From assembly GCF_016735115.1 (NCBI RefSeq), contig NZ_JAERQJ010000001.1, positions 1-64,000 of the forward strand: DNA of 64,000 nt. The letters run 5' to 3'. Both the position numbers and the translations under genes were made by a program. The stretch is from Aquimarina mytili. Lineage in GTDB: Bacteria; Bacteroidota; Bacteroidia; Flavobacteriales; Flavobacteriaceae. The first letter of the stretch is position 1. Every line of letters begins with the position of its first letter. Below the pieces are notes generated by a model, which saw only the letters and a list, made by a program, of their open reading frames with translations, did not search any database and had not been told where the DNA came from. Shown here piece after piece: positions 42,892 through 51,419 of the stretch.

Positions 42892-43434
42892 TTACTTCCA
42901 ATCCCACTTGACAATATGCCAAGTTACCTTGTCAGCATCATATACTAGCAAATCCTTAAACCCTACGGCATAGTGTGCTTGCAATGATCGATTATTATTT
43001 GCGGCAACTTCGGTAATGAGCAGGTCATATTTCAATTTCAATTCATCTCGCATTTTATAGTATAACCCTCTAAAGATTCCTTGTTTTCGATATTCTTTAT
43101 CAATACATATTTGACCCATTACAACATATGATTTTTTAGGATTTATTTGCGTGTCTATTTTGGTAAACATGGGTTTTAAAACTTCTATTTCGTTCTTGAA
43201 ATCTTTTACCATACATAAGGCGTATCCCGTAACAGCGTTACCATGTTTTGCAATAATATGAGGCTGCTTATCATTCATTTTTTTCAAAATTTCCAAATCA
43301 TGTTGCACAGTTACAAAACCTTCTTTCTGTTTTTCGTTTTTAGAAATCGAAGAGGATAAATTGTTTTTCTGAAGTTGAATTATTTGTTCTAATTCTTTTA
43401 AAGTAGTAGCTATAGTATAGTCAATCTTTTTCAT
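42892..43434 (-). CDS. GNAT-family N-acetyltransferase
   Basis: 180 residues. The acetyl-CoA-binding motif A is in YVVMGQICIDKEYRKQGIFRGLYYKMRDEL (Q/R-x-x-G-x-G/A appears as RKQGIFRGL). The following strand LLITEVAANNNRSLQAHYAVGF is the usual motif B region. The N-terminal 60 residues are helical. The acceptor is unknown. It is convergent with the di-haem gene and divergent from bioF, with which it shares a 78-base gap. Confidence 0.82.
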   Translation of the reverse strand: MKKIDYTIATTLKELEQIIQLQKNNLSSSISKNEKQKEGFVTVQHDLEILKKMNDKQPHIIAKHGNAVTGYALCMVKDFKNEIEVLKPMFTKIDTQINPKKSYVVMGQICIDKEYRKQGIFRGLYYKMRDELKLKYDLLITEVAANNNRSLQAHYAVGFKDLLVYDADKVTWHIVKWDWK

Positions 43435-43481
43435 TCTAATATAGATGCTTTAATAAGAGTAGATAAAGTTAATGCATTGCC

Positions 43482-43489
43482 TATCTTTG
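43482..43489 (+). promoter_or_regulatory. -7 promoter element of bioF
   Basis: TATCTTTG matches TAnnTTTG. It lies inside the longest possible bioF frame (from 43477), which argues that translation begins downstream, at the TTG at 43513. Confidence 0.5.
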
Positions 43490-43512
43490 TAAAGATAACC
43501 AAAGCTAAAGGA

Positions 43513-44679
43513 TTGAAAACATTTCCCGATAAACTTCAAAAAAAACTAAACCAAAGAAAGGATAATAATGCTTTGCGTAAACTTCCTTCGCGAAGCACTT
43601 TGATTGATTTTTCATCTAATGATTATTTAGGTTTTGCCGTTGATAAAGATATTTTTGATCAAACTCATCAGCTCTTAAAAGAAAAAAAAATACATCAAAA
43701 TGGAGCGACAGGTTCTCGGTTGTTGTCTGGGAATCATGGCCTATATAATGATGTTGAGACAATGTTGGCTGATATTCATAATGCAGAAACAGCTTTGATT
43801 TTCAATTCTGGATATGATGCTAATGTGGGATTTTTTTCTTCAGTTCCACAAAAAGGCGATATCATTCTGTATGACGAATTAATCCATGCTTCAATTCGAG
43901 ATGGTATTCAAATGAGCAACGCAAAAGCTTATAAATTTGCTCATAATGATTTACAAGATTTGCAAAAAAAACTTCGGAACGCTAAACCTGAGAAAAGAAA
44001 CGGTCATACTGAGCATGTCGAAGTATATGTAATAACAGAATCTGTTTTCTCCATGGATGGCGATTCTCCAGATTTAAAAGGTTTTGTTGAGGTTTGCGAA
44101 GGCTATAAATGCCGTTTAATTATAGATGAGGCCCATGCAACTGGGGTTTTTGGTGAGAAAGGTGTTGGTTTACTTCAAGAATTAAGATTAGAAGAAAGAA
44201 TTTTTGCAAGAATCAATACTTTTGGGAAAGCACTGGGATGCCATGGAGCGGTAGTTTTAGGGTCGGAAGATTTAAAAAACTATCTGGTTAATTTTGCGCG
44301 GAGTTTTATCTATACAACAGGATTACCACCGCATTCGTTAGCTACAGTTCGGGTAGCTTATTCAGCTTTACAGAGTACTTCAGAAATTGAAAAACTTAAA
44401 GACAACATTCGTTTTTTTAATCACACACTCAAAATCAAAAATCTGGAATCAAAATTTATAGAAAGCAACTCGGCAATACATTGTTGTATTGTTTCTGGAA
44501 ATGAACATGTAAAACATGTGGCTTTAAAAATTCAGGAAAACGGATTTGACGTAAAACCCATTTTATCTCCTACGGTTCCTGAAGGAAAAGAACGATTGCG
44601 TTTTTGCCTACATAGCTTTAATTCTAAAGAAGAAATTAGCAAAGTATTAGGGTTGTTAGCTACCTTTGTTTTAGACTAA
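43513..44679 (+). CDS. bioF: 8-amino-7-oxononanoate synthase-like PLP enzyme
   Basis: About 388 residues from the TTG at 43513 (LKTFPDKLQKK); a TTG at 43477 would add 12 residues, but a promoter-like box overlaps that stretch. It joins pimeloyl-thioester and alanine to give KAPA in biotin synthesis. Family motifs: DFSSNDYLGFA, NGATGSRLLSGNHGLY, YDELIHASIRDG, VFSMDGDSPDL, IIDEAHATGVFG and the PLP-lysine in NTFGKALGCHG. The stretch KRNGHTEHVEVYV before the VFSMDGD strand looks like a small insertion and contains a variant of the dispersed repeat. First gene of bioF-bioD-bioA. Confidence 0.9.
   Translation: MKTFPDKLQKKLNQRKDNNALRKLPSRSTLIDFSSNDYLGFAVDKDIFDQTHQLLKEKKIHQNGATGSRLLSGNHGLYNDVETMLADIHNAETALIFNSGYDANVGFFSSVPQKGDIILYDELIHASIRDGIQMSNAKAYKFAHNDLQDLQKKLRNAKPEKRNGHTEHVEVYVITESVFSMDGDSPDLKGFVEVCEGYKCRLIIDEAHATGVFGEKGVGLLQELRLEERIFARINTFGKALGCHGAVVLGSEDLKNYLVNFARSFIYTTGLPPHSLATVRVAYSALQSTSEIEKLKDNIRFFNHTLKIKNLESKFIESNSAIHCCIVSGNEHVKHVALKIQENGFDVKPILSPTVPEGKERLRFCLHSFNSKEEISKVLGLLATFVLD
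44009..44023 (-). repeat. Variant of the CTTCGACAAGCTCAG repeat inside bioF
   Basis: CTGAGCATGTCGAAG differs from the reverse complement of the repeat core by one base and is translated as part of GHTEHVEVY. It may be an old insertion of the palindrome in coding DNA. Confidence 0.5.
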
Positions 44680-44701
44680 AAAAAGAGGTGATAAGAAGTT
44701 T

Positions 44702-45319
44702 ATGAAAAAAATATTCATTACAGGAATAGGAACCGATGTTGGAAAAACAATAGCCTCGGCAATTGTGGTTGAGGCATTGCAGGCAGATTATTTTAAACCT
44801 GTACAGGCTGGGGATTTAGAGTTTTCAGATACCGATAAAGTAAAACAACTGGTGTCTAATTCGAAATCTAAATTTCATGATAATAGCTATGCGTTAAATA
44901 CTCCAATGAGTCCTCATGCGGCGGCAGAGATTGATGAAATAACTATCGAGACGAGTAAGATTATTCTTCCGAAAACAAAACATAATTTAGTTGTAGAAGG
45001 TGCAGGTGGATTATTAGTGCCTTTAAATGACAATGAGACTATTTTAGATTTGATCACACCAGAATATAAAGTGATTGTTGTATCTAGGCATTATTTAGGA
45101 AGCATAAATCACACATTAATGACCATAGAAATATTAAAAAACAAAGGATATAATCCTGCGATTATTTTTAATGGAAATGAACACAAAACAACGGAAGATA
45201 TTATCAAAAAAATGACGGGTGTAGAAATTATAGGGCGTATTGATGATGAACCTTATTTTGATACTATAGTTATTCAAGAATATTCAACTTTGTTCAAAGA
45301 CAGGTTAGAATCATTTTAA
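44702..45319 (+). CDS. bioD: Dethiobiotin synthase
   Basis: 205 residues. ATP-dependent ureido-ring closure of DAPA in biotin synthesis. The P-loop is GIGTDVGKT (about 7-15). YFKPVQAGD, TPMSPHAAAEID and the VVEGAGGLLVPLND segment (Walker B-like with the catalytic region) are typical. It is 22 bases downstream of bioF and upstream of bioA, so part of the bio operon. Confidence 0.94.
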   Translation: MKKIFITGIGTDVGKTIASAIVVEALQADYFKPVQAGDLEFSDTDKVKQLVSNSKSKFHDNSYALNTPMSPHAAAEIDEITIETSKIILPKTKHNLVVEGAGGLLVPLNDNETILDLITPEYKVIVVSRHYLGSINHTLMTIEILKNKGYNPAIIFNGNEHKTTEDIIKKMTGVEIIGRIDDEPYFDTIVIQEYSTLFKDRLESF

Positions 45320-45402
45320 TTTGTGATTCAAATCTATACCAGAGTCCATTTGCTACAATATTAACTGTACTAAAATTTCCACGTTTGTGGATCAAAATAA
45401 TT

Positions 45403-46668
45403 ATGACTTTAAAAGAAAGAGATAAAAAGCATCTTTGGCACCCCTTAACTCAACATAAGATTCATCCCGAGGCATTGCCTATTATAAAAGCTAAAGGAGC
45501 AGTTTTGTATGGCGAGGACCAAAAAGAGTATATTGATGGTATCGCTTCTTGGTACACAGCAATGTATGGTCATTGTAATGATTATATTCTTGATAAGGTA
45601 AAACAGCAAATGTGCCAATTGGATCAGATTGTATTTTCTGGATTTACACATGAACCAGCAATTCGATTATCAGAAGAGCTAATTAAGATTTTGCCTAATA
45701 ATCAAGAGAAAATATTTTTCTCAGATAATGGATCCACAGCCAATGAAGTCGGTATCAAAATGGCATTGCAATACCACTTTAATAAAGGTGAGAAACGAAA
45801 TACAATTATTGCATTTGAAGATGGGTTTCACGGTGATACTTTTGGAGCAATGTCTGCTTCTGGGTTATCAGTATATAATGGGCCTTTCGAAGATTTTTTC
45901 ATTGATGTAAAACGTATTCCTACGCCAAATAAAAAAAACATAGAAAGTGTTCTGGAAGCATTGCATTCGATTATAGAAACTCATAAAGTAGCTGCATTTA
46001 TTTATGAACCCTTGGTTCAAGGTGCAAATGCAATGCATATGTTTGAGGCGAAACATCTTGATCTAATCCTAAGAATTTGTAAAGAACATGCAATTATAAC
46101 TATTGCAGATGAAGTGATGACTGGTTTTGGTAAAACTGGTAAAAACTTTGCATCTGATCATATAGAAACAAAACCTGATATTATTTCTATGTCTAAAGCA
46201 CTTACTGCGGGGTTTGTACCCATGGCAGTGACAAGTTGTACAAAAGAAATTTATGATGCATTTTTAGATGATTCCGTTGGAAAAGCTTTTTTTCATGCCC
46301 ATACCTACTCTGCTAATCCAATTGCATGTGCTGTAGCAATAGCAGGGATAGAGTTGTTACATTCTAAAGAAATTCAAGATAATATTCAGAGGATAATTAA
46401 ATCACATACACAGTTTAACGATAAAATCAAAAATCATCCTAAAGTCAAAGTTACTCGACAACAAGGAGTCATATATGCCCTGGATTTAAACATAGAAATG
46501 GACCGATATGGAAAGAAACGATATGAGATTTTTAATCACTTTATGAAACAAGGTGTCTTTTTAAGACCATTAGGGAATACTATTTATATTCTTGCGCCGT
46601 ATGTGATTTCCATGAAACAACTAGATGTTATTTATAATACGATTATCGATTTGTTAGAAACTATATAG
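45403..46668 (+). CDS. bioA: Adenosylmethionine-8-amino-7-oxononanoate aminotransferase
   Basis: Start taken at the ATG at 45403 (MTLKERDKKHLWHP), 421 residues; the frame extends six codons upstream from a TTG. Makes DAPA from KAPA using SAM. Class III aminotransferase motifs: HLWHPLTQHK, DGIASWYTAMYGH, FSDNGSTANEVGIKMALQY, GFHGDTFGAMSASG, IADEVMTGFGKTGK and the PLP-lysine in SMSKALTAGFVPMA. It is third in the bioF-bioD-bioA set; the gap from bioD is 83 bases. It is convergent with the Coa1-like gene, two bases from its stop. Confidence 0.94.
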   Translation: MTLKERDKKHLWHPLTQHKIHPEALPIIKAKGAVLYGEDQKEYIDGIASWYTAMYGHCNDYILDKVKQQMCQLDQIVFSGFTHEPAIRLSEELIKILPNNQEKIFFSDNGSTANEVGIKMALQYHFNKGEKRNTIIAFEDGFHGDTFGAMSASGLSVYNGPFEDFFIDVKRIPTPNKKNIESVLEALHSIIETHKVAAFIYEPLVQGANAMHMFEAKHLDLILRICKEHAIITIADEVMTGFGKTGKNFASDHIETKPDIISMSKALTAGFVPMAVTSCTKEIYDAFLDDSVGKAFFHAHTYSANPIACAVAIAGIELLHSKEIQDNIQRIIKSHTQFNDKIKNHPKVKVTRQQGVIYALDLNIEMDRYGKKRYEIFNHFMKQGVFLRPLGNTIYILAPYVISMKQLDVIYNTIIDLLETI

Positions 46669-46670
46669 AG

Positions 46671-47105
46671 CTATTGGAAATCCTGTTCATACCCTAACAG
46701 GTCAATCTGCTCATCGGTTTCAGAGATAATAACATACATTTCTGTATATGTCCACTCATCATTTTGCTTGGTGCCAACAACATATAATTGTGCTTCTCCT
46801 TTTGGGCCTTTTATAGGGATTGAAATATCAGCAGATCCGACATTATTTTTGTACGATAAATTACCATTCATAATACCATTAGTTTCTATGGGTTCTCCTA
46901 ATATATCAACTACATAATCATCTTCATTAACCATGGTTATAGCATCTTGGTAAGGAACAGATTCTGTTATTAATTCGCTTACTCCAAATATCAATGAGCC
47001 CAGAAAAACAAAAAATAATATAATCAAAGTAAGACATCCTCCTACAGGAACTGCCCAACCCCAATTTCTACTAAACCAACTTTTATGTTCTATATGATCA
47101 TTCAT
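46671..47105 (-). CDS. Coa1-like membrane protein
   Basis: 144 residues. One membrane helix at about 15-45 (VGGCLTLIILFFVFLGSLIF). The C-terminal part (about 58-130) matches the cytochrome oxidase complex assembly protein 1 family: DILGEPIETNG, then SADISIPIKGPKG and AQLYVVGTKQNDEWTYTEMYV. In mitochondria Coa1 helps assemble cytochrome oxidase; bacterial homologues are uncharacterised, and no oxidase gene is near. It sits on the opposite strand inside the biotin cluster, splitting bioF-D-A from the synthase gene and bioB. Confidence 0.75.
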   Translation of the reverse strand: MNDHIEHKSWFSRNWGWAVPVGGCLTLIILFFVFLGSLIFGVSELITESVPYQDAITMVNEDDYVVDILGEPIETNGIMNGNLSYKNNVGSADISIPIKGPKGEAQLYVVGTKQNDEWTYTEMYVIISETDEQIDLLGYEQDFQ

Positions 47106-47217
47106 AGTGAGTGCTAATATAATTTGTTTTAAAGATAAGTATCCAAAATTTAGTTTTTGTTACTAACATTATAGTTTAAAGTATTGCAAAAAATATAAAA
47201 TTTATTGAACAAACTCA

Positions 47218-47225
47218 TACATTTG
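47218..47225 (+). promoter_or_regulatory. -7 promoter element of the beta-ketoacyl-synthase-like gene
   Basis: TACATTTG, 14 bases before the TTG start at 47240. It suggests a second promoter for the distal half of the biotin cluster. Confidence 0.4.
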
Positions 47226-47239
47226 CCAAAACTTAAAAA

Positions 47240-48403
47240 TTGCAGCAAACAATATCAATAACTGGGATTTCTTCCATTTCTTCATTGGGTATTTCTCCCG
47301 AAGAGATATGGAAAAGATATAAAGATCAGGCTCATTGCATTTCTTTTAAAGATTTTAAAGAAGAATCTACCCCTATAGCAAGCCTTAGTAAAGAGGTGCA
47401 AGCAGTAATTGATGATTTAAGAAATGAAAGTCATCACTTTGAATCATTAGATAATTCTGTGCTTTTTGGGGTTTACGTTGCTCGTGAGGCCATTAAAAAT
47501 GCTCAATGGCGAGGTGATCTTGATTTTGGTATTAATATAGGCTCTTCAAGAGGTGCAACAGGACTTTTTGAAAAATATCATAAAGAATTTCTTGAAAATG
47601 GAAAATCAGCTACTTTAAGTTCGCCTACGACCACATTAGGTAATATTTCATCCTGGATTGCTCATGATTTACAAACTAATGGACCGGTGATTAGTCATTC
47701 GATTACTTGTTCAACAGCATTGCATGCGATGCTTAATGGCGTGGCTTGGTTACAATCGGGGTTGGCAGATAAGTTTTTGGTAGGCGGCAGCGAAGCACCA
47801 CTAACAGCGTTTACGATTGCTCAAATGAAAGCATTGAAAATTTATGCTTCAGATGTCACATCAAAATATCCTTGTCAAGCAATGAATTTAGAGAAAAAAA
47901 GAAACTCTATGTTTCTGGGTGAAGGAGCTGCTGTAGCTTGTTTAGAAAAAGGATATAAAGAAAATGCATTAGCTTTGATAAAAGGAATTGGGTATGCTAC
48001 AGAACCCTTAAAACACAATATATCGATTTCTTCAGAAGCAGACTGCTTTCAAAGATCTATGAAAATGGCATTAGGAGAAAATTCGGTAGATGAAATAGAT
48101 GCTATAGTCATGCATGCTCCAGGAACAGTAAAAGGTGATTTGGCAGAATATAATGCAATAAAAGCTGTTTTTGGTAACACTATTCCCGCCTTAACAACCA
48201 ATAAATGGAAAATAGGCCATACATTTGGCGCTAGTGGAATATTAAGCCTAGAATTAGGAATTCTTATGTTGAAGCATCAAGAATTCATACCCGTTCCTTT
48301 TATAGAGAACAAAGCTGTTCCTGAAAAAATGAATAAAATTATAATAAATGCTGTTGGCTTTGGCGGAAATGCAGTTAGTATTTTGCTAGAATCTAATAGG
48401 TAG
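47240..48403 (+). CDS. Beta-ketoacyl-ACP-synthase-like (thiolase fold) protein in the biotin cluster
   Basis: 387 residues from a TTG start (MQQTISITGISSISSLG). It has the condensing-enzyme triad: Cys in HSITCSTALHAM (about 157), His in VMHAPGTVKGD (about 293) and His in KWKIGHTFGASG (about 329), with Lys in NKWKIG. It also has the C-terminal GFGGNAVSILLE glycine loop. So it is probably an active KAS II/FabF-type Claisen enzyme, but shorter and divergent. Its position next to bioB and after bioF-D-A suggests that it makes or extends the pimeloyl-type precursor. That role is inference; the recognised BioZ enzymes are of the FabH type. Confidence 0.85.
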   Translation: MQQTISITGISSISSLGISPEEIWKRYKDQAHCISFKDFKEESTPIASLSKEVQAVIDDLRNESHHFESLDNSVLFGVYVAREAIKNAQWRGDLDFGINIGSSRGATGLFEKYHKEFLENGKSATLSSPTTTLGNISSWIAHDLQTNGPVISHSITCSTALHAMLNGVAWLQSGLADKFLVGGSEAPLTAFTIAQMKALKIYASDVTSKYPCQAMNLEKKRNSMFLGEGAAVACLEKGYKENALALIKGIGYATEPLKHNISISSEADCFQRSMKMALGENSVDEIDAIVMHAPGTVKGDLAEYNAIKAVFGNTIPALTTNKWKIGHTFGASGILSLELGILMLKHQEFIPVPFIENKAVPEKMNKIIINAVGFGGNAVSILLESNR

Positions 48404-48514
48404 AATTAACACCATTAACTATAAATTATAACTTAAAACAAGTGAATTTGATCTTTGTAATTTGTGTTTTTTGAAAGGAAACAATTACTTTTGAGGATTC
48501 ACATACCTTATTTT

Positions 48515-49618
48515 ATGAGCGTTATTAGACACGATTGGACGAAAGAAGAGATTTTAGATATCTATAACAAGCCCTTAATGGATTTGCTTTATGAAGCTGC
48601 AAGTATTCATAGAGAGCATCATGATCCTAACACAGTACAGGTCTCTACCCTATTATCAATAAAAACAGGAGGTTGTCCAGAAGATTGTGGATACTGTCCT
48701 CAAGCGGCACGTTATCATACAGATATCGAAGCAAATGACCTTATGAGTGTGCAACAAGTAAAAGCTCAGGCACTTCGTGCAAAGGCATCAGGTAGTTCAC
48801 GAGTGTGTATGGGAGCTGCATGGCGTAATGTTAAAGATGGTCAGGAGTTTGATAATGTTCTTGAAATGGTTCGTACTATCAATAAGCTCGATATGGAAGT
48901 GTGTTGTACTCTAGGAATGATTACAGAAAATCAAGCACAACGTCTTGCTGAAGCTGGATTATATGCTTATAATCATAACCTGGATACTTCTGAAGAATAT
49001 TATAAAGAAGTAATTTCTACTCGAGGATATGAAGATCGTTTACAAACGATTGATAATGTACGTAAAACAAATGTAACAGTTTGTAGCGGTGGTATTATTG
49101 GTATGGGAGAAAATGTTGAAGATCGTGCAGGAATGCTAGTAGCATTGTCGAAACTAAACCCTCAGCCCGAATCAGTCCCTATTAATGCTTTAGTAGCTGT
49201 AGAAGGTACGCCAATGGAAGATGAAAAACCGGTTGCTATTTGGGAGATGATAAGAATGGTGGCAACGACCAGAATTATAATGCCAAAGACTCAGGTTCGA
49301 CTTTCGGCAGGAAGAACAGAAATGAGTAGAGAGGGACAAGCAATGTGCTTCTTTGCAGGAGCAAATTCTATTTTTGCTGGTGATAAATTGCTTACGACTC
49401 CTAATCCCGATGTAAATGAAGATATGGAGATGTTTAAGATGTTGGGTCTCAATCCTCAAAAACCATTTGTAAAAAAGGCTCAACCAGAAACTATTGAAGC
49501 TAAAGATTCAAAGTTTGAACCTCTTGGAGAAAAACCAAAATGGTCTAGGCCTGATCACACTATCGACAGAAACGAAACTGCAAAGCAAAAAGCTAAAGGG
49601 ATCATTGCTGATAAATAA
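48515..49618 (+). CDS. bioB: Biotin synthase (radical SAM)
   Basis: Start at the ATG at 48515 (MSVIRHDWTKEE), 367 residues; 17 upstream codons in frame are not like the family. Inserts sulfur into dethiobiotin. The radical-SAM cluster is CPEDCGYC (C-x3-C-x2-C), with the YNHNLDTS segment, CSGGIIGMGE, and the auxiliary [2Fe-2S] ligands in SSRVCMGA, EVCCTLG and the Arg in RLSAGRTEMS. It follows the synthase-like gene by 112 bases. The C-terminal tail of about 40 charged residues is longer than in E. coli. Confidence 0.96.
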   Translation: MSVIRHDWTKEEILDIYNKPLMDLLYEAASIHREHHDPNTVQVSTLLSIKTGGCPEDCGYCPQAARYHTDIEANDLMSVQQVKAQALRAKASGSSRVCMGAAWRNVKDGQEFDNVLEMVRTINKLDMEVCCTLGMITENQAQRLAEAGLYAYNHNLDTSEEYYKEVISTRGYEDRLQTIDNVRKTNVTVCSGGIIGMGENVEDRAGMLVALSKLNPQPESVPINALVAVEGTPMEDEKPVAIWEMIRMVATTRIIMPKTQVRLSAGRTEMSREGQAMCFFAGANSIFAGDKLLTTPNPDVNEDMEMFKMLGLNPQKPFVKKAQPETIEAKDSKFEPLGEKPKWSRPDHTIDRNETAKQKAKGIIADK

Positions 49619-49672
49619 AAATGTAACGGGTGTCTTTTATAATGTAGGGTTTTAAACTTATTTTCATAGTCT

Positions 49673-50542
49673 ATGGAATTAAATTTAGAGCAAATACAAA
49701 GAGTTGGAACAATTACTAGGGAAGATTTTCTGGGTACATATGTTGCATCGCAAAAACCAGTCGTAATTGAACACTTGATCGAGGACTGGCCGGCCTATCA
49801 AAAATGGAATTTATGTTACCTTAAACAATTAGCAGGAGAAAGAACTGTGCCCTTATATGATAACAGGCCTGTAGCATCAGAGCGAAAATTTAATGAGCCT
49901 CATACAAGTATGAAAATGGGAGATTATATCGATTTGCTCAATAAAAAACCCACTAATTATCGTATCTTCTTGTATAATTTACTTAAAGAAGTACCAGAGC
50001 TTCAGAATGATTTTAGTTATCCTGACCTAGGATTAAAGTTCATGAAAAAATTGCCCTTTTTATTTTTTGGAGGTAGTGGAGCAAAGGTATTTATGCACTA
50101 TGATATAGATTTAGCTAATATTCTTCATTTTCATTTTCATGGTGAAAAGCGCTGTATTTTATTTCCGCCCTCAGAGACAAAATACTTATACAAAATACCA
50201 CATTCATTGATGTCTCACCAAGAAATAGATTATACAAATCCAGATTTTGAAAAATGGCCTGCATTAAAGAAAGCCAAAGGATATATTGCAAATTTAAAAC
50301 ACGGAGAAACATTATATATGCCTGAAGGGTATTGGCATCAGATGACTTATTTAACTCCCGGTTTTTCGATGAGTATACGATCTGTAGCTAAAAATATGGG
50401 TAATTTTACTGAGGCAACGTACAACGTTTTTATTATGAGATATTTGGATAATTTTATGCGTAAAGTAAGAGGACAAAAATGGATAGAGTATAAGAATTCA
50501 AGAGCTATCTCAAAAACCAATAAAATGAATGGTTACGATTAG
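49673..50542 (+). CDS. Cupin-like (JmjC-fold) dioxygenase-family protein
   Basis: 289 residues of the cupin_8/JmjC type. It starts with the typical EDFLGTYVASQKPVVIEHLIEDWPA, followed by MKMGDYIDLL. Iron ligands appear as His-x-Asp in VFMHYDIDLAN (about 142-144) and a distal His in EGYWHQMTY (about 223), and GEKRCILFPPSETKYLYKIPH is the usual strand with a 2-oxoglutarate Lys. It would hydroxylate a protein or small molecule with Fe(II) and 2-oxoglutarate. Its target is unknown. It overlaps the recX stop by four bases in a convergent arrangement. Confidence 0.85.
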   Translation: MELNLEQIQRVGTITREDFLGTYVASQKPVVIEHLIEDWPAYQKWNLCYLKQLAGERTVPLYDNRPVASERKFNEPHTSMKMGDYIDLLNKKPTNYRIFLYNLLKEVPELQNDFSYPDLGLKFMKKLPFLFFGGSGAKVFMHYDIDLANILHFHFHGEKRCILFPPSETKYLYKIPHSLMSHQEIDYTNPDFEKWPALKKAKGYIANLKHGETLYMPEGYWHQMTYLTPGFSMSIRSVAKNMGNFTEATYNVFIMRYLDNFMRKVRGQKWIEYKNSRAISKTNKMNGYD

Positions 50543-51021
50543 AAAGGGATCAATTCATTCACTTTTTCATACACCAAATTTGTTTCCCAGCCTCTGTATA
50601 AAAGATAATCGACTAATTTTTTTCGCTTTTTGTTTTTATCGGTTTCTTTAAGTGTGCTGTATTTTTTCTCTGCAAGCTCATGAAAAGTGTGTAAATAGTC
50701 TTTTTCTGAGATTTCTTTTAATGCAGTTTTTAGATTGTATTCAGAGATGCCTCTATATTTTAACTCTCTAATAATACGTTTTTTACCCCATTTCTTAATA
50801 CTAAATTTTCCTCGAGCATAACTTTTTGCGAAGCGTTCTTCATTAAGAAAATTATGTTCTAAAAGATGTAAGATAATTTTTTCTCTAGCTTCAGGAATTA
50901 GCCTCATAGTGCTAAGTTTATCCTGTATATCCTTATGACATCTTTCTTGGTAGGCGCAATATCGTTCCATTTTCTTAATGGCTTCGGTAAAGGTTATAGA
51001 TTGTTTGGGTGATGTATGCAT
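50539..51021 (-). CDS. recX: Regulatory protein RecX
   Basis: 160 residues from the ATG at 51021; a GTG at 51030 also in frame lies within a promoter-like box and is less likely. RecX modulates RecA filaments. Motifs: ERYCAYQERCHKDI near the N-terminus, LLEHNFLNEERFAKSYARGK, WGKKRIIRELKYRGIS, and a C-terminal RKKLVDYLLYRGWETNLVYE triple-helix repeat. Length fits the family. It is convergent with the JmjC-like gene and downstream (minus strand) of a 390-base gene-free stretch. Confidence 0.92.
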   Translation of the reverse strand: MHTSPKQSITFTEAIKKMERYCAYQERCHKDIQDKLSTMRLIPEAREKIILHLLEHNFLNEERFAKSYARGKFSIKKWGKKRIIRELKYRGISEYNLKTALKEISEKDYLHTFHELAEKKYSTLKETDKNKKRKKLVDYLLYRGWETNLVYEKVNELIPF

Positions 51022-51029
51022 ATGAAGCA

Positions 51030-51037
51030 CAAATATA
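51030..51037 (-). promoter_or_regulatory. -7 promoter element of recX
   Basis: TATATTTG on the minus strand, only eight bases before the ATG at 51021. The transcript would be nearly leaderless. Confidence 0.5.
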
Positions 51038-51384
51038 GGAACCTTTTTTGTGGTATAGATGTTTTATGTCAGTCTTAGTTGTGTTTCTATGGTGTATGCT
51101 TATATTATGAAATTCCTCTGCACTAAGGCAGAGGAATCTAAAAACTCAACTCATCAAATTGATGGATGTCATTATTTGTAGTATTACATCTTAATTTCAA
51201 TTGAGCCTACCCCTAGGTTTTCAATCAAATATTAGATTTTGCTACATATAACAAATTATTTCTAAATGAATTTGATCATTTATAATGCAAGGATAAGGCA
51301 TGCCAGTTTCATTTTTAGAGACTGGAAATTTTTTTTCACTTTTTTTATAATAAGTTTAATAGAGTATTGATTAGTAAGAACAAA

Positions 51385-51416
51385 AAAACCCGGTTTCTTG
51401 ATAGAAACCGGGTTTT
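51385..51416 (-). terminator. Intrinsic terminator of rng
   Basis: AAAACCCGGTTTC / GAAACCGGGTTTT perfect stem with a six-base loop and a T run on the minus strand, immediately after the rng stop at 51420. Confidence 0.9.
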
Positions 51417-51419
51417 ATC

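Larger units (their letters stand above)
51022..51419. other. Intergenic region between rng and recX
   Basis: About 390 bases. It contains a recX -7 box (51030-51037), a perfect hairpin ATTCCTCTGC-ACTAAG-GCAGAGGAAT (51112-51137) without a T run, and the rng terminator (51385-51416). No ORF of note was seen. Confidence 0.5.
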
